From the NCBI RefSeq assembly GCF_002950945.1, contig NZ_CP012673.1:7888501-7952500 (forward strand): 64,000 nucleotides of DNA, in the 5' to 3' direction. A program made the translations under genes and the position numbers. Source of the stretch: Sorangium cellulosum (lineage in GTDB: Bacteria; Myxococcota_A; Polyangia; Polyangiales; Polyangiaceae). The notes under the pieces were generated by a model that saw nothing but the letters and a program-made list of their open reading frames with translations, ran no database searches and had not been told where the DNA came from. Below, one piece after another: positions 49,996 to 62,226 of the stretch (position 1 is the first letter of the stretch; each line of letters starts with the position of its first letter).

Positions 49996-50357
49996 GAGCG
50001 GGTCCTCGCAAGCTTCAGCTGTGGCGTGGTCGTCGCCGCGATTGCGGCAGCACACTCCGCCTCACGCCAACACTGTAACCTGGAGAGTGCGCACGACGTG
50101 CGTCCGCGTCGCCCGGCGCCGGAGGGCGGGCTCCTCCGAGTTCCCGGGCCTCGGGGGTACACCCGATCGCTGGCGCGCCCACGGCGCGGGCCGCGGTGCG
50201 ACCCGCTGGGACCAAGTGCGCAAGTCACCTCCTCCGGGCCAGACGCTCCGGCTACGGCGCGGTCGCTTTTTTCCGTCTCCCCCTACGGAAAAATAAGCCG
50301 CCCCCCTGCTTTCAATTTGAACGAGCGCGATCGGGGCTTGATAATGCTCGCTTAGAG
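49996..50357. other. Intergenic region with A/T-stemmed hairpin
   Basis: 360 bases between the ligase remnant and the hydrolase gene. It has no convincing gene. Near its right end is the hairpin entered at 50268-50293; the segment 50290-50345 is less GC-rich and is a plausible promoter for the hydrolase. Confidence 0.4.
50268..50293 (+). promoter_or_regulatory. 9-bp inverted repeat upstream of the hydrolase gene
   Basis: TTTTTCCGT (50268-50276) pairs with ACGGAAAAA (50285-50293) around an 8-nt C-rich loop. Reading either strand it ends in a T- or A-run, so it could be a bidirectional terminator or an operator. It lies about 65 bases before the predicted start. Confidence 0.4.
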
Positions 50358-52013
50358 TTGCGGACCATTGCAGTTCCCCTCAGCGTTCGCCTCGCGACGG
50401 CCGTCGTGGCCGCGTCGATCCCGCTCGCGAGCGGATGCGCGGCGCCCGCGCCCCCGCCGCGCGCCGTCGCGCGCCCCGCGCCGGTGCTCGTGCAGCGCTT
50501 CGCCAGCGCGCCCGCGCCGGCGCCGCGGTTCCTCGATCCGGCGCGCCCGCAGAAGCTCCGCGCGGCGGCGCCGGACGTGCAGGCGATCGCGCAGCGGACC
50601 GCGGATCGGGAGCGGCTGCCCGCGCTGGCGCTCGGGGTGGTCATCGACGGCGAGCTCGCGATCCGGAAGGTCATCGGCGTGCGCGACGTCGTGCAGGGCG
50701 GCGCGGTCGACGAGCACACGCGCTTCCGCGTCGGCTCCATCACGAAGACGCTGACGGCGGCGGCGATCCTGCGGCTCCGCGACGAGGGGCGGCTGTCGCT
50801 CGACGCCCCGGCGGCGCGTTACCTGCCCGCGCTCGCCGGCGTCGTCTACCCGACGCGCGACTCGCGGCCGATGACGGTGCGCGATCTGCTCACGCACAGC
50901 TCGGGGCTTCCCCGGCTCGGGGTGTTCTCCCCCGCGTCCACGGAGCGCGACGTCACCGAGCGCGAGATCCTGTCCACGCTCGACGGCTTCGGGCTCGAGA
51001 GCGCGCCGGGCACCGAGACGTCGTACTCGAACCTCGGCTACTCCCTGCTCGGCCTGCTCGCCGGCCGCGCCGCCGGCGTCCCGTACCGGCGCTTCGTGAA
51101 CGACGCGCTGCTCGCCCCGCTCGGCATGCGCGAGACCGCCTGGGACACATCCCAGGTGCCTGCCGGCGCGCTCGCGTCGCCGCACGTGCGCTCGGGCGGC
51201 GCGCTGACGCCGATCCAGCCCTGGCGGCTCGGGGCCTCCGAGGCTGCGGCCGGGCTCTACGCGAGCCTCTCCGACATGGGCCGCTTCGTCGGGTTCCAGC
51301 TCGCCGCCTGGCCCGCGCGCGACGCGCCCGAGACGGCGGCCCTGCGGCGGAGCTCGGTGCGCGAGTCGCACATGATGGCGCGCAACGGCTCGGCGTTTCC
51401 GGCGGCCGGCGGCGAGGACAGCCCCGGGCTCGGCTGGCAGGTGCGCGAGGACTGCGACCTCGGCCACGTGGTCTTCCACAACGGCCTCATCGACGGCTAC
51501 TCCGCCTCGGTGATGCTCCTCCCGCAGCGCGGCGTCGGCGTGGTCGCGCTCGCCAACGTGGCCGGCGCCGACCTCGAGTCGCTGAACCGCAAGGTGCTCG
51601 GCAAACTCGAGGCGACCGGCGCGATGGTCGCGCGTGTCGTCCCCCCCTCCCCGTCGGTGCGCCGCGCGGCCCAGGCGGTCGCCTCCGTGATCGGGCGCGC
51701 GCGGCCGAACAAACTCGACCGCAAGCTCCGGCCGGGCTGGTTCTCCGACGACGACCACCAGGCCCTGCTGCAGGAGCTGCACGACGTCGGCCAGCGGATG
51801 GGCGCGTGTTCGCTGGACGGCTCGGCCGTGGTGGAGAGCGCGACGTCGGCGCGCTTCGGCCTGCAGTGCCAGCACGGCGCGCTCTCGGTCGCCGTGCGCG
51901 TGGACACCTCGCCGGACCCGCTGATCACGTCCGTCAGCCTGGACGAGCACACGGGGTCGACCGCCGCCCTGGAGAGCGCGCGCTCCCGCTTGAAGCCGGC
52001 GCGCTGCCGCTGA
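50358..52013 (+). CDS. Serine hydrolase, class C beta-lactamase / esterase family lipoprotein
   Basis: 551 residues from a probable TTG (50358); no in-frame ATG or GTG gives a better signal peptide. LSVRLATAVVAASIPLASGC is a lipoprotein signal, then a Pro/Ala linker. The catalytic domain (about 70-400) has the S-x-x-K motif GSITKTLT, the Y-x-N motif YSNLGYS and the third motif FHNGLIDGY. LLTHSSGLPRLG and LGWQVREDC fit the class C beta-lactamase/esterase EstB/PBP-like family. A C-terminal domain of about 140 residues (about 410-550) has no clear family. Function could be peptidoglycan or ester hydrolysis; beta-lactam resistance cannot be assumed. Confidence 0.87.
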   Translation: MRTIAVPLSVRLATAVVAASIPLASGCAAPAPPPRAVARPAPVLVQRFASAPAPAPRFLDPARPQKLRAAAPDVQAIAQRTADRERLPALALGVVIDGELAIRKVIGVRDVVQGGAVDEHTRFRVGSITKTLTAAAILRLRDEGRLSLDAPAARYLPALAGVVYPTRDSRPMTVRDLLTHSSGLPRLGVFSPASTERDVTEREILSTLDGFGLESAPGTETSYSNLGYSLLGLLAGRAAGVPYRRFVNDALLAPLGMRETAWDTSQVPAGALASPHVRSGGALTPIQPWRLGASEAAAGLYASLSDMGRFVGFQLAAWPARDAPETAALRRSSVRESHMMARNGSAFPAAGGEDSPGLGWQVREDCDLGHVVFHNGLIDGYSASVMLLPQRGVGVVALANVAGADLESLNRKVLGKLEATGAMVARVVPPSPSVRRAAQAVASVIGRARPNKLDRKLRPGWFSDDDHQALLQELHDVGQRMGACSLDGSAVVESATSARFGLQCQHGALSVAVRVDTSPDPLITSVSLDEHTGSTAALESARSRLKPARCR

Positions 52014-52262
52014 GCTCGACCGCCAGGCTCGACAGCAGCCGTGTCACAGCTGAGGCAGATCGCCACGCACGATTTCACGGATGAGCTCGCTCTGACATTG
52101 TGAGGAGTTGCTCTGGTTTCCGCGGTGTCCGATGGCTGGCTCGGGCCGTGCATTGGGCCGCCACCGCTCACCAAGAGCTGTGATTCTCAGAAAGGCTCTG
52201 GATGTCTTTCCGGAGCTTGTTTGAACGCTGCGCCCGCTTGGGGGGCAGCGAGGAGAATGAAC

Positions 52263-52934
52263 ATGCGATATCTCGTTCACTCTGTTGCGCTCTCAGCCGT
52301 GCTCGCCTTCGCGGGACTCGGATGTTCCCATGAGTCGCAGTCGCCGCGCACCGCGGACGACGCGTCCGGTGCCGGCTCGCAGGGCACCACGGGGACCCAG
52401 TCGCCGTGGGGCGCCGGCGCGCAACCTGGCAGTGGAACCAACACGGGCACTGGCACCGGGATGAGCGGGACCCAGGGCACCGGCAGCGACATGGGCACCG
52501 GCACCGGCACCGGCACCGGTAGCGACATGGGCACCGGCACCACCGGCACCGGCACGTCCGGCATGGGCACTGGCACCACCGGCACCGGCACCGGGACCTC
52601 CGGCATGGGCACTGGCACCACGGGCTCGGGCACCACCGGCTCCGGCACCACCGGCTCGGGTACCACCGGCTCGGGTACCACCGGCTCGGGCGCGACGGGC
52701 TCCGGCACCACCGGCTCGGGCACCCCGGGCACGATGCCGGGCGCCGGCACGGGGACCTCGCCGGGGACGGGAACGGGCATCCCGGGCGGCGTCCAGGGCG
52801 GCACGAACTCGGGCAACCAGCAGAACAAGCGCGGCACCGGCACCACTGGCACCGGCTCTGGCACGCAGAGCCCGGGCGCTGGCGCGCCGGGCACCACCCC
52901 GGGTCAGGGCTCGGGGAGCCAGGGCACCCGCTGA
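52263..52934 (+). CDS. Gly/Thr-repeat surface lipoprotein
   Basis: 223 residues from ATG 52263, chosen over the ATG six bases earlier because AGGAG is spaced correctly. MRYLVHSVALSAVLAFAGLGC is a lipoprotein signal (Cys 21). The rest is low-complexity: repeats of GTGTGMSG, SDMGTGTG and TTGSG units, mostly Gly, Thr and Ser, followed by NSGNQQNKRGTG and another Gly/Thr section. Such tails are disordered, may be glycosylated and resemble matrix or adhesin spacers. The repeats are imperfect at DNA level and could change in length by slippage. A strong terminator follows. Confidence 0.7.
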   Translation: MRYLVHSVALSAVLAFAGLGCSHESQSPRTADDASGAGSQGTTGTQSPWGAGAQPGSGTNTGTGTGMSGTQGTGSDMGTGTGTGTGSDMGTGTTGTGTSGMGTGTTGTGTGTSGMGTGTTGSGTTGSGTTGSGTTGSGTTGSGATGSGTTGSGTPGTMPGAGTGTSPGTGTGIPGGVQGGTNSGNQQNKRGTGTTGTGSGTQSPGAGAPGTTPGQGSGSQGTR

Positions 52935-53045
52935 TCCGGCGGAATCGCTAGCGATCTTCAGGTCTTCATAACACCTGCCGATCGCCGCGATGCCCTCCGG
53001 CGTGCAGGCTCCCATGGCCATCGCCGATGGCCGCGCTCGAACAGG

Positions 53046-53097
53046 AAGGCGGGAAGGCGGAAAACGGATCGAGGATCCTCTGCCTTCCCGCCTTTTT
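53046..53097 (+). terminator. Intrinsic terminator after the Gly/Thr lipoprotein gene
   Basis: AAGGCGGGAAGGC (53046-53058) pairs perfectly with GCCTTCCCGCCTT (53082-53094), a 13-bp stem whose loop contains a smaller GGATCGAGGATCC palindrome, and the stem runs into TTTTT (53093-53097). This is a textbook intrinsic terminator on the plus strand, about 110 bases after the lipoprotein stop. Confidence 0.88.
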
Positions 53098-53218
53098 GTG
53101 CGTCCCTCCCGGACAGACAGGCCCCCCTCCAGGTGCACCTGCGCGAGCCCTCCTCCTCCGGGCGGCGCTCAACGCCAGCGACCCGCAGTCGTGTGGATAC
53201 CGGACGATCGTCCGTCGC

Positions 53219-53711
53219 TCAGTTCGCCGCGGCGAAGGTCACGTCGTCGAACCACACCGTGGCGTCCCGGTTGGTCTCCGCCTCCAGGCGGATCTTCCAC
53301 GTAAGACGCGTCGAGCGGCATTGTCGAGGTGACGGAGAGCTGAGTCCAGCCGGAGTCGCCGCGCGGGAGCGAGGGAGAGCTGGTCTTGCCGCGGTAGCCG
53401 GCGGTCGTGCCGTGCCAGGACAACGTGAGCTGCGCTTTCCCGGTCAGGCCCTTGCCCTTGGCGAACACGGTGGCCGTGTACCGCTGGCCCGGGTGGGTGA
53501 TGAACACGGGCGTGAGATAGAAGGCCGGCATCCCCGTGCCGGTGCTGATCGCGTCGTGGATCCGGGCCGAGGCCGCGCCGCTGCGCTTCTCGACGACGTC
53601 GCGGGAGAGCTGGGCCGTGTAGCCGAACCCCTGGCCCGGGTAGTCGGCCTCGGGCCGCGACCAGAGGCGCCAGAGCAGCGGGAGCCCGGAAGTGGTGGCC
53701 AAAGCAGCTCT
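53219..53711 (-). pseudogene. Frameshifted carbohydrate-binding module (CBM4/9-like) remnant
   Basis: Conserved from about SRPEADYPGQGFGYTAQLSR and AFYLTPVFITHPGQRYTATV through LTLSWHGTTAGYRG to GWTQLSVTSTMPLDASYV, the jelly-roll pattern of CBM4/9 carbohydrate-binding modules. At about 53295-53302 the frame breaks: in the next frame the sequence continues KIRLEAETNRDATVWFDDV and TFAAAN to a stop at 53219, restoring the module's ending. One extra G in GTGGAAG explains this. The N-terminal part and any catalytic domain are absent. This is probably the last piece of an extracellular polysaccharide-degrading enzyme gene; a sequencing error at the frameshift cannot be excluded. Confidence 0.75.
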
Positions 53712-53917
53712 GGATACGTCGCGATCTTGCTGTGGGGCGTGAAGAACTGTGAACCCCCGCGGCGTGGTGAACCCGCGCCGACCGGCGGGCCATTGATCGC
53801 GGGAAAGGCATCTACCTTGCGATCCTCCCGTCGTCGTGAGCAGATCGCGGGAGGTGGCGGACGCGACGTGGTGAGCCATGGCGCGCGGTTCAGCCGGCCG
53901 GACGGCGTGGAGCGGTA

Positions 53918-54583
53918 ATGAGCATGACGAGCCCCGAGGAAGCGCTCGCGCGCCTGCGTCGCGCGGGCCTGGCGACGCAGGTCGACGCCGCGGCGTTCGC
54001 CGCCGCGTGCGGCGAGGAGCGCGGCGGCCGAGCGCCGCTCGACGCGGAGGTCGCGCTGTCCGCGCTGGCGTCGATCCAGGGCGCGCGTGGTCCCTCGGGG
54101 GCGAGCGAGATCGACCGCGCCTTCTTCGTGGACGAGGACGCCGCGGCCGACGCGGCGGTCCGCGACGCCGTGCGCGCGACCTTCGAGCGCTGGCTCCGCT
54201 GCGCCATCCCCGCGGCGGTGGCGTCGAACCTCGACCGGCTCGTCTCGTACGTCGGCGACGTGTGCTTCCTGGCGGGGCACGCCGGCCCGGAGGGCGAGGC
54301 GCCGAGCCTCTACTCCATCGACACGTGGCGCCCGCGCGACGACACGTCCTTCTCGCTCTTCGCGCTGCGGCGCGACGGCGCGCCGCTCTACGAGCTCGGC
54401 GTGCCGGTCCAGTTCCATGTGCACCCGGACACCGAGGCCGCGGCCGCGGGCATCTTCCGCGAGGGCGGCCTCACCCGGTGCTACCGCGAGCACGCGCCGG
54501 CGTGCGCCGTCTGCCGCGACCAGCTCCGGAGCGCCGCCGCGCGGGGCGTCCTCCCGGAGGTCTTCCGGCCGCTGCTCGGCTGA
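53918..54583 (+). CDS. Hypothetical protein with C-terminal C-x-x-C segment
   Basis: 221 residues from ATG 53918, with GGAGCGG upstream. The protein has helical N-terminal segments (SPEEALARLRRAGLATQVDA, ALSALASIQGARG), a central alternating region (LVSYVGDVCFLAGHAGPEG, TSFSLFALRRDGAPLYELG), VQFHVHPDTEAAAAG with two His, and HAPACAVCRDQLRS near the end. The His-Asp and Cys-x-x-Cys groups could bind a metal. No family recognised. Codon use matches the neighbours, so I take it as a real native gene. Confidence 0.65.
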   Translation: MSMTSPEEALARLRRAGLATQVDAAAFAAACGEERGGRAPLDAEVALSALASIQGARGPSGASEIDRAFFVDEDAAADAAVRDAVRATFERWLRCAIPAAVASNLDRLVSYVGDVCFLAGHAGPEGEAPSLYSIDTWRPRDDTSFSLFALRRDGAPLYELGVPVQFHVHPDTEAAAAGIFREGGLTRCYREHAPACAVCRDQLRSAAARGVLPEVFRPLLG

Positions 54584-54843
54584 TCGCCCCGCCGGCTGCC
54601 GCGCGCACGGTCCCGGACGCGCGCGGCTTCGCGCGCTCCGCCGCCGGGACGACAGCCACAATGTAATGGGCATCGCGTGAGCCCTCGATCCGGGGCGGCG
54701 CGGGCATTTTGATCGGCGCAGCCCCTCAAGCGAGGCGCGCGCTCGTGGTAGATCGGGGGCCGCGTCATGCGGATCCCGGTCGAGCCCCCGGCGCCTCCTC
54801 GGCGCGTGTCCCCGCCGGCGCGGAGGGGGGGCGCCTAGCCGCC

Positions 54844-56256
54844 ATGCGGGAGGACTCGACCACGCTGGTCCGCACCAAGCGGCGCGCCGGCTCGAGCGCC
54901 GAGCCGCGGCCGTTCCTCTTCCTCGTCCTGCAATGCCAGCGGCCCCTGGATCCGCCCGCGCGGCTCTCGCTCGACGGGGTCGACGAGGTGTCGTTCGGGC
55001 GCGGCGCGGCGCGCTCGTTCCTGCGGCGGAGCGAGGGCGGGCGCGCGCTGCTCGACGTGCGCCTCGAGGACGGCTGGATCTCGTCGCGGCACGCGCGGAT
55101 CACGCGCGACGGCGGCCGGCTCCGCCTCGAGGATCTCGGTTCGACCAACGGCACCTTCGTGAACGGCGTGCCCCAGCGGAGCGCGGCGCTCGCCGAGGGG
55201 GACCTGATCGAGCTCGGGCACACCTTCTTTCTCTTCCGCGAGGTCCCCGCGGCGGACGACGCCCCCCCGGCGGGCGACCAGCCGTTCGGGCTCGCCACCT
55301 TCGCGCCCGCGCTGGTCGAGCGCTTCACGGCGCTGCGGGCCGTCGCGCCCGCGAGGATCCCCGTCGTCCTCCAGGGCGAGAGCGGCACCGGCAAGGAGGT
55401 CATCGCGCGCGCCATCCACGCGCTCTCGGGCCGGCCGGGGCCGTTCGTCGCCATCAACTGCGGCGCGCTGCCGGACAGCCTCGTCGAGTCCGAGCTGTTC
55501 GGCCACAAGAAGGGCGCCTTCTCCGGCGCGGCGGAGGATCGCCCCGGCCTCATCCGCGCCGCCGACAAAGGCACGCTCTTCCTCGACGAGATCGGCGACC
55601 TGCCCGCGGCGTCGCAGACCGCGTTCCTGCGCGTGCTGCAGGAGTCCGAGGTCGTCGCGGTCGGCGCGACGCGCCCGGTGAAGGTCGACCTCCGCGTGGT
55701 CGTGGCCACGCACCGCGATCTGCCGGCGATGGTGGAGCGCGGCGATTTCCGGGGCGATCTCTTCGCGCGGCTGTCGGGCTTCGTGCTCGAGCTGCCGCCC
55801 CTGCGGCGCCGCCGGGAGGACCTCGGCCTGCTGATCGCCGCGCTGCTCCGGCGCGCCGCGCCCGACCGCGCGGCGGAGGTCTCCATGAGCTGCGAGGCGG
55901 CGCGCGCGCTCCTCCTGCGCGAGTGGCGGCTCAACGTCCGCGAGCTGGAGAAGTGCCTGGCGACCGCGGTCGTGCTCGCGGGCAGCGGCAGGGTCGAGCT
56001 CGATCACCTGCCGCCGCCCGTCGGCGCCCCGCGCAGCAGCCTCCCGCCCGAGGCGCCGCGGTCCGAGGCCCCGTCCGGCGAGCGGCACCGGTCCGCCGCG
56101 GAGGACCAGGAGCGGCGCGAGGCGCTGATCCGCCTCTTCCGCGAGCACCGGGGGAACATCAGCGCGGTGGCGCGGGCGATGGGCAAGGGACGAACGCAGA
56201 TCCACCGCTGGATCGCGCGTTATGGCATCGAGCCCGCCGACTACCGGGACGGCTGA
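54844..56256 (+). CDS. FHA-domain sigma-54-dependent transcriptional activator
   Basis: 470 residues from ATG 54844. FHA domain at about 45-135 (VSFGRGAARSFLRRSEGG, ISSRHARITRDGG, LEDLGSTNGTFVNG). AAA+ domain at about 160-380: Walker A LQGESGTGKEVIARAIHA, GALPDSLVESELFGHKKGAF followed by SGA, Walker B GTLFLDEIGDLP, and LFARLSGFVLELPPLRRRRE. The sigma-54-contact loop, normally GAFTGA, is GAFSGA here. A Fis-type HTH follows at the C-terminus (HRGNISAVARAMGKGRTQIH, WIARYGIE). These proteins respond to Ser/Thr kinases through the FHA domain, matching the two kinases downstream, and control developmental or stress genes. Confidence 0.94.
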   Translation: MREDSTTLVRTKRRAGSSAEPRPFLFLVLQCQRPLDPPARLSLDGVDEVSFGRGAARSFLRRSEGGRALLDVRLEDGWISSRHARITRDGGRLRLEDLGSTNGTFVNGVPQRSAALAEGDLIELGHTFFLFREVPAADDAPPAGDQPFGLATFAPALVERFTALRAVAPARIPVVLQGESGTGKEVIARAIHALSGRPGPFVAINCGALPDSLVESELFGHKKGAFSGAAEDRPGLIRAADKGTLFLDEIGDLPAASQTAFLRVLQESEVVAVGATRPVKVDLRVVVATHRDLPAMVERGDFRGDLFARLSGFVLELPPLRRRREDLGLLIAALLRRAAPDRAAEVSMSCEAARALLLREWRLNVRELEKCLATAVVLAGSGRVELDHLPPPVGAPRSSLPPEAPRSEAPSGERHRSAAEDQERREALIRLFREHRGNISAVARAMGKGRTQIHRWIARYGIEPADYRDG

Positions 56257-56279
56257 GCGCTCAGCGGACGGAGGAGCGC

Positions 56280-58043
56280 TCAGCGGATGCCGAAGCGCTC
56301 GGCGGAGGACGGAGCGACCTCCGATCCAGGGCAGAGCGGCGCTTCGACGACCATCGCGCCGTGCACCACCGCCGCGAACGGGGAGTCGCGGATGACGTCC
56401 GACGGGTGGTTGAGAAAGACCGTGAGCGGATGGTGCCATGTGCCCCCGCCGCTGCCCTTGCACTCCTGGATATCCCCGTCGCCCTCCACGAGCCCTCCGT
56501 CGGCGACGGAGCACTGGTAAAGCGACGGGCAGTCCGTGAAGGAGCGCGCCTCGCGGCAGGCGCCGAGCGAGTGCGCGACGCAGTCTTTCTCCGCCCCGGC
56601 GCCGGCGCAGAGGCGGTGTCCCACGTAGGCAGCCTGCTCGGTCCAGTACTCGCCCGTGCAGGCGAAGGCGTGGGTGAACACGACCCCCCCGGCGGTGCGC
56701 GGAGCGCTACGGAAGCTGCCGTCTTCCTTCACCTCGTTCAACCCCACCGTGATCAGGGGGTTGAGCGCGAACTTCCCCCACAGCTTTCCGTAGAACGCGC
56801 CCTCGCGCCAGCGGAAGACGCTCGCCTCCGGCGCCGGGTACACCGCGGGCTCGAACGACGCCTCTATGATGGAAACGGCGCCGGGCGGCGGATCGGGGTC
56901 CACCCGCAGGCGGCTCGCGACGCTGAAGCCGCGGTGTCTCTGGAGCACCGCGGCCACGCCCTTCAACGGGGCCGCGGCGCCGGGGCGAACGCTCGACGGG
57001 CCGCTCATGACGCTGAAATGGCCGCTCGAGGGGCAGCTGAAATGGAGCGCCGGCTCGCCGCGCCCGCTGCAGCGCACCTCGTTTTGCTCGAGATAACCCG
57101 TCGAGCTGGTGTCGCAGCCGCGGATGCCGTCGCAGACGCGGATCACCGTGTCGCCGTCGGGCAGCCCCGCGGCGCTCGACGGGTCGTCCTCGCAGTCGCC
57201 CAGGGGCTCGCTGCCGGCGCCGAGGAACACGTACGAGCCCGGCGTGCAGGAGCCGACGTGCCCGGCCGTCCAGCCGCAGTCGCGCGACGCGCCCGAGGCG
57301 TCGCGCGCGCACCGCGCGAAGCTCGGAATGAGGTCGCCCTCCTCCGTGGCGGTCACCACGCGCACGGAGGACGCCGGCGAGAGCAGCCCCGGCCGGTGCT
57401 CCGGGAAGGCCTGGCCTCGTATCGAGAGCGTGACATGGCGGCCCTCCGCGTTCACGCGCGAGATCAGGCACGCCGAGACGAGCTCCTGGCACTTCGACCC
57501 CACGCCGCCCTCGGCCCAGTGAGGGCATATCCCGATCTCACCGGGGAATGTGTATTTCTCGCCGGTCGATGTGTCGATGTACGAGACGCTCTGGCCCCGC
57601 TCGAGGGCGCAGGAGACGAGATATTTCATCACCTCGCGCGTGGGCGCGTGGCGGAGCTGCCGGCGGAGCTCCGGTTGGCCGCGGACGTCGTCGTAGTTCG
57701 CGGTCGAGAGCGCGAAGTCCACCATGACGGGATTGGCGCGCGGGTTCGTGATGAGCGCGTTGTGGGTGAGCGCGTCGGCGGAGAGGCCGTTGGCCCACAC
57801 GGCCTGCACCGCGTCCATGACCCCCATCACGTCGATGCCCGACCCGGCGCTGGCCTCCCCGGCGCCGGCCAGCCCGCCGCTGGCCGATCCGCTGCCGTCC
57901 GACCCGGCGCCGGCCGCCTGGACGGCGAGCGCCGGCCCCTCGAGCGACGGCGCGTCGTCGCCAGCGCCGATGCAGCCCGCGCCGGCGCCGGCCATCGAGA
58001 GCCCCCCACAGAGCACAACCAACCCAGGGATCCGGTAGATCAT
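56280..58043 (-). CDS. Large Cys-rich lipoprotein of unknown function
   Basis: 587 residues from ATG 58043. MIYRIPGLVVLCGGLSMAG with GAGAGC is a lipoprotein signal. A Gly/Ser/Ala linker (GSGSASGGLAGAGEASAGSG) precedes a domain with DALTHNALITNPRANPVMVD, then many cysteine pairs (GICPHWAEGGVGSKCQELV, RDCGWTAGHVGSCTPGSY, VRVCDGIRGCDTS, HRLCAGAGAEKDCVAHSLG, FTDCPSLYQCSVADGG). The regular Cys spacing suggests several disulfides. Such proteins are frequent in Polyangiales; function unknown. It lies between the activator and the PknK-like kinase, in the kinase's orientation but 47 bases beyond its stop, so co-transcription is possible. Confidence 0.72.
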   Translation of the reverse strand: MIYRIPGLVVLCGGLSMAGAGAGCIGAGDDAPSLEGPALAVQAAGAGSDGSGSASGGLAGAGEASAGSGIDVMGVMDAVQAVWANGLSADALTHNALITNPRANPVMVDFALSTANYDDVRGQPELRRQLRHAPTREVMKYLVSCALERGQSVSYIDTSTGEKYTFPGEIGICPHWAEGGVGSKCQELVSACLISRVNAEGRHVTLSIRGQAFPEHRPGLLSPASSVRVVTATEEGDLIPSFARCARDASGASRDCGWTAGHVGSCTPGSYVFLGAGSEPLGDCEDDPSSAAGLPDGDTVIRVCDGIRGCDTSSTGYLEQNEVRCSGRGEPALHFSCPSSGHFSVMSGPSSVRPGAAAPLKGVAAVLQRHRGFSVASRLRVDPDPPPGAVSIIEASFEPAVYPAPEASVFRWREGAFYGKLWGKFALNPLITVGLNEVKEDGSFRSAPRTAGGVVFTHAFACTGEYWTEQAAYVGHRLCAGAGAEKDCVAHSLGACREARSFTDCPSLYQCSVADGGLVEGDGDIQECKGSGGGTWHHPLTVFLNHPSDVIRDSPFAAVVHGAMVVEAPLCPGSEVAPSSAERFGIR

Positions 58044-58090
58044 CACGCGGTCCGATTCCTTTCTCTGTCGCGGCGAGCTGCCCGGCCGGT

Positions 58091-62197
<4,107 letters not shown>

Positions 62198-62226
62198 CAG
62201 GCGCGAGTATACTGACGGGCGCCCCC

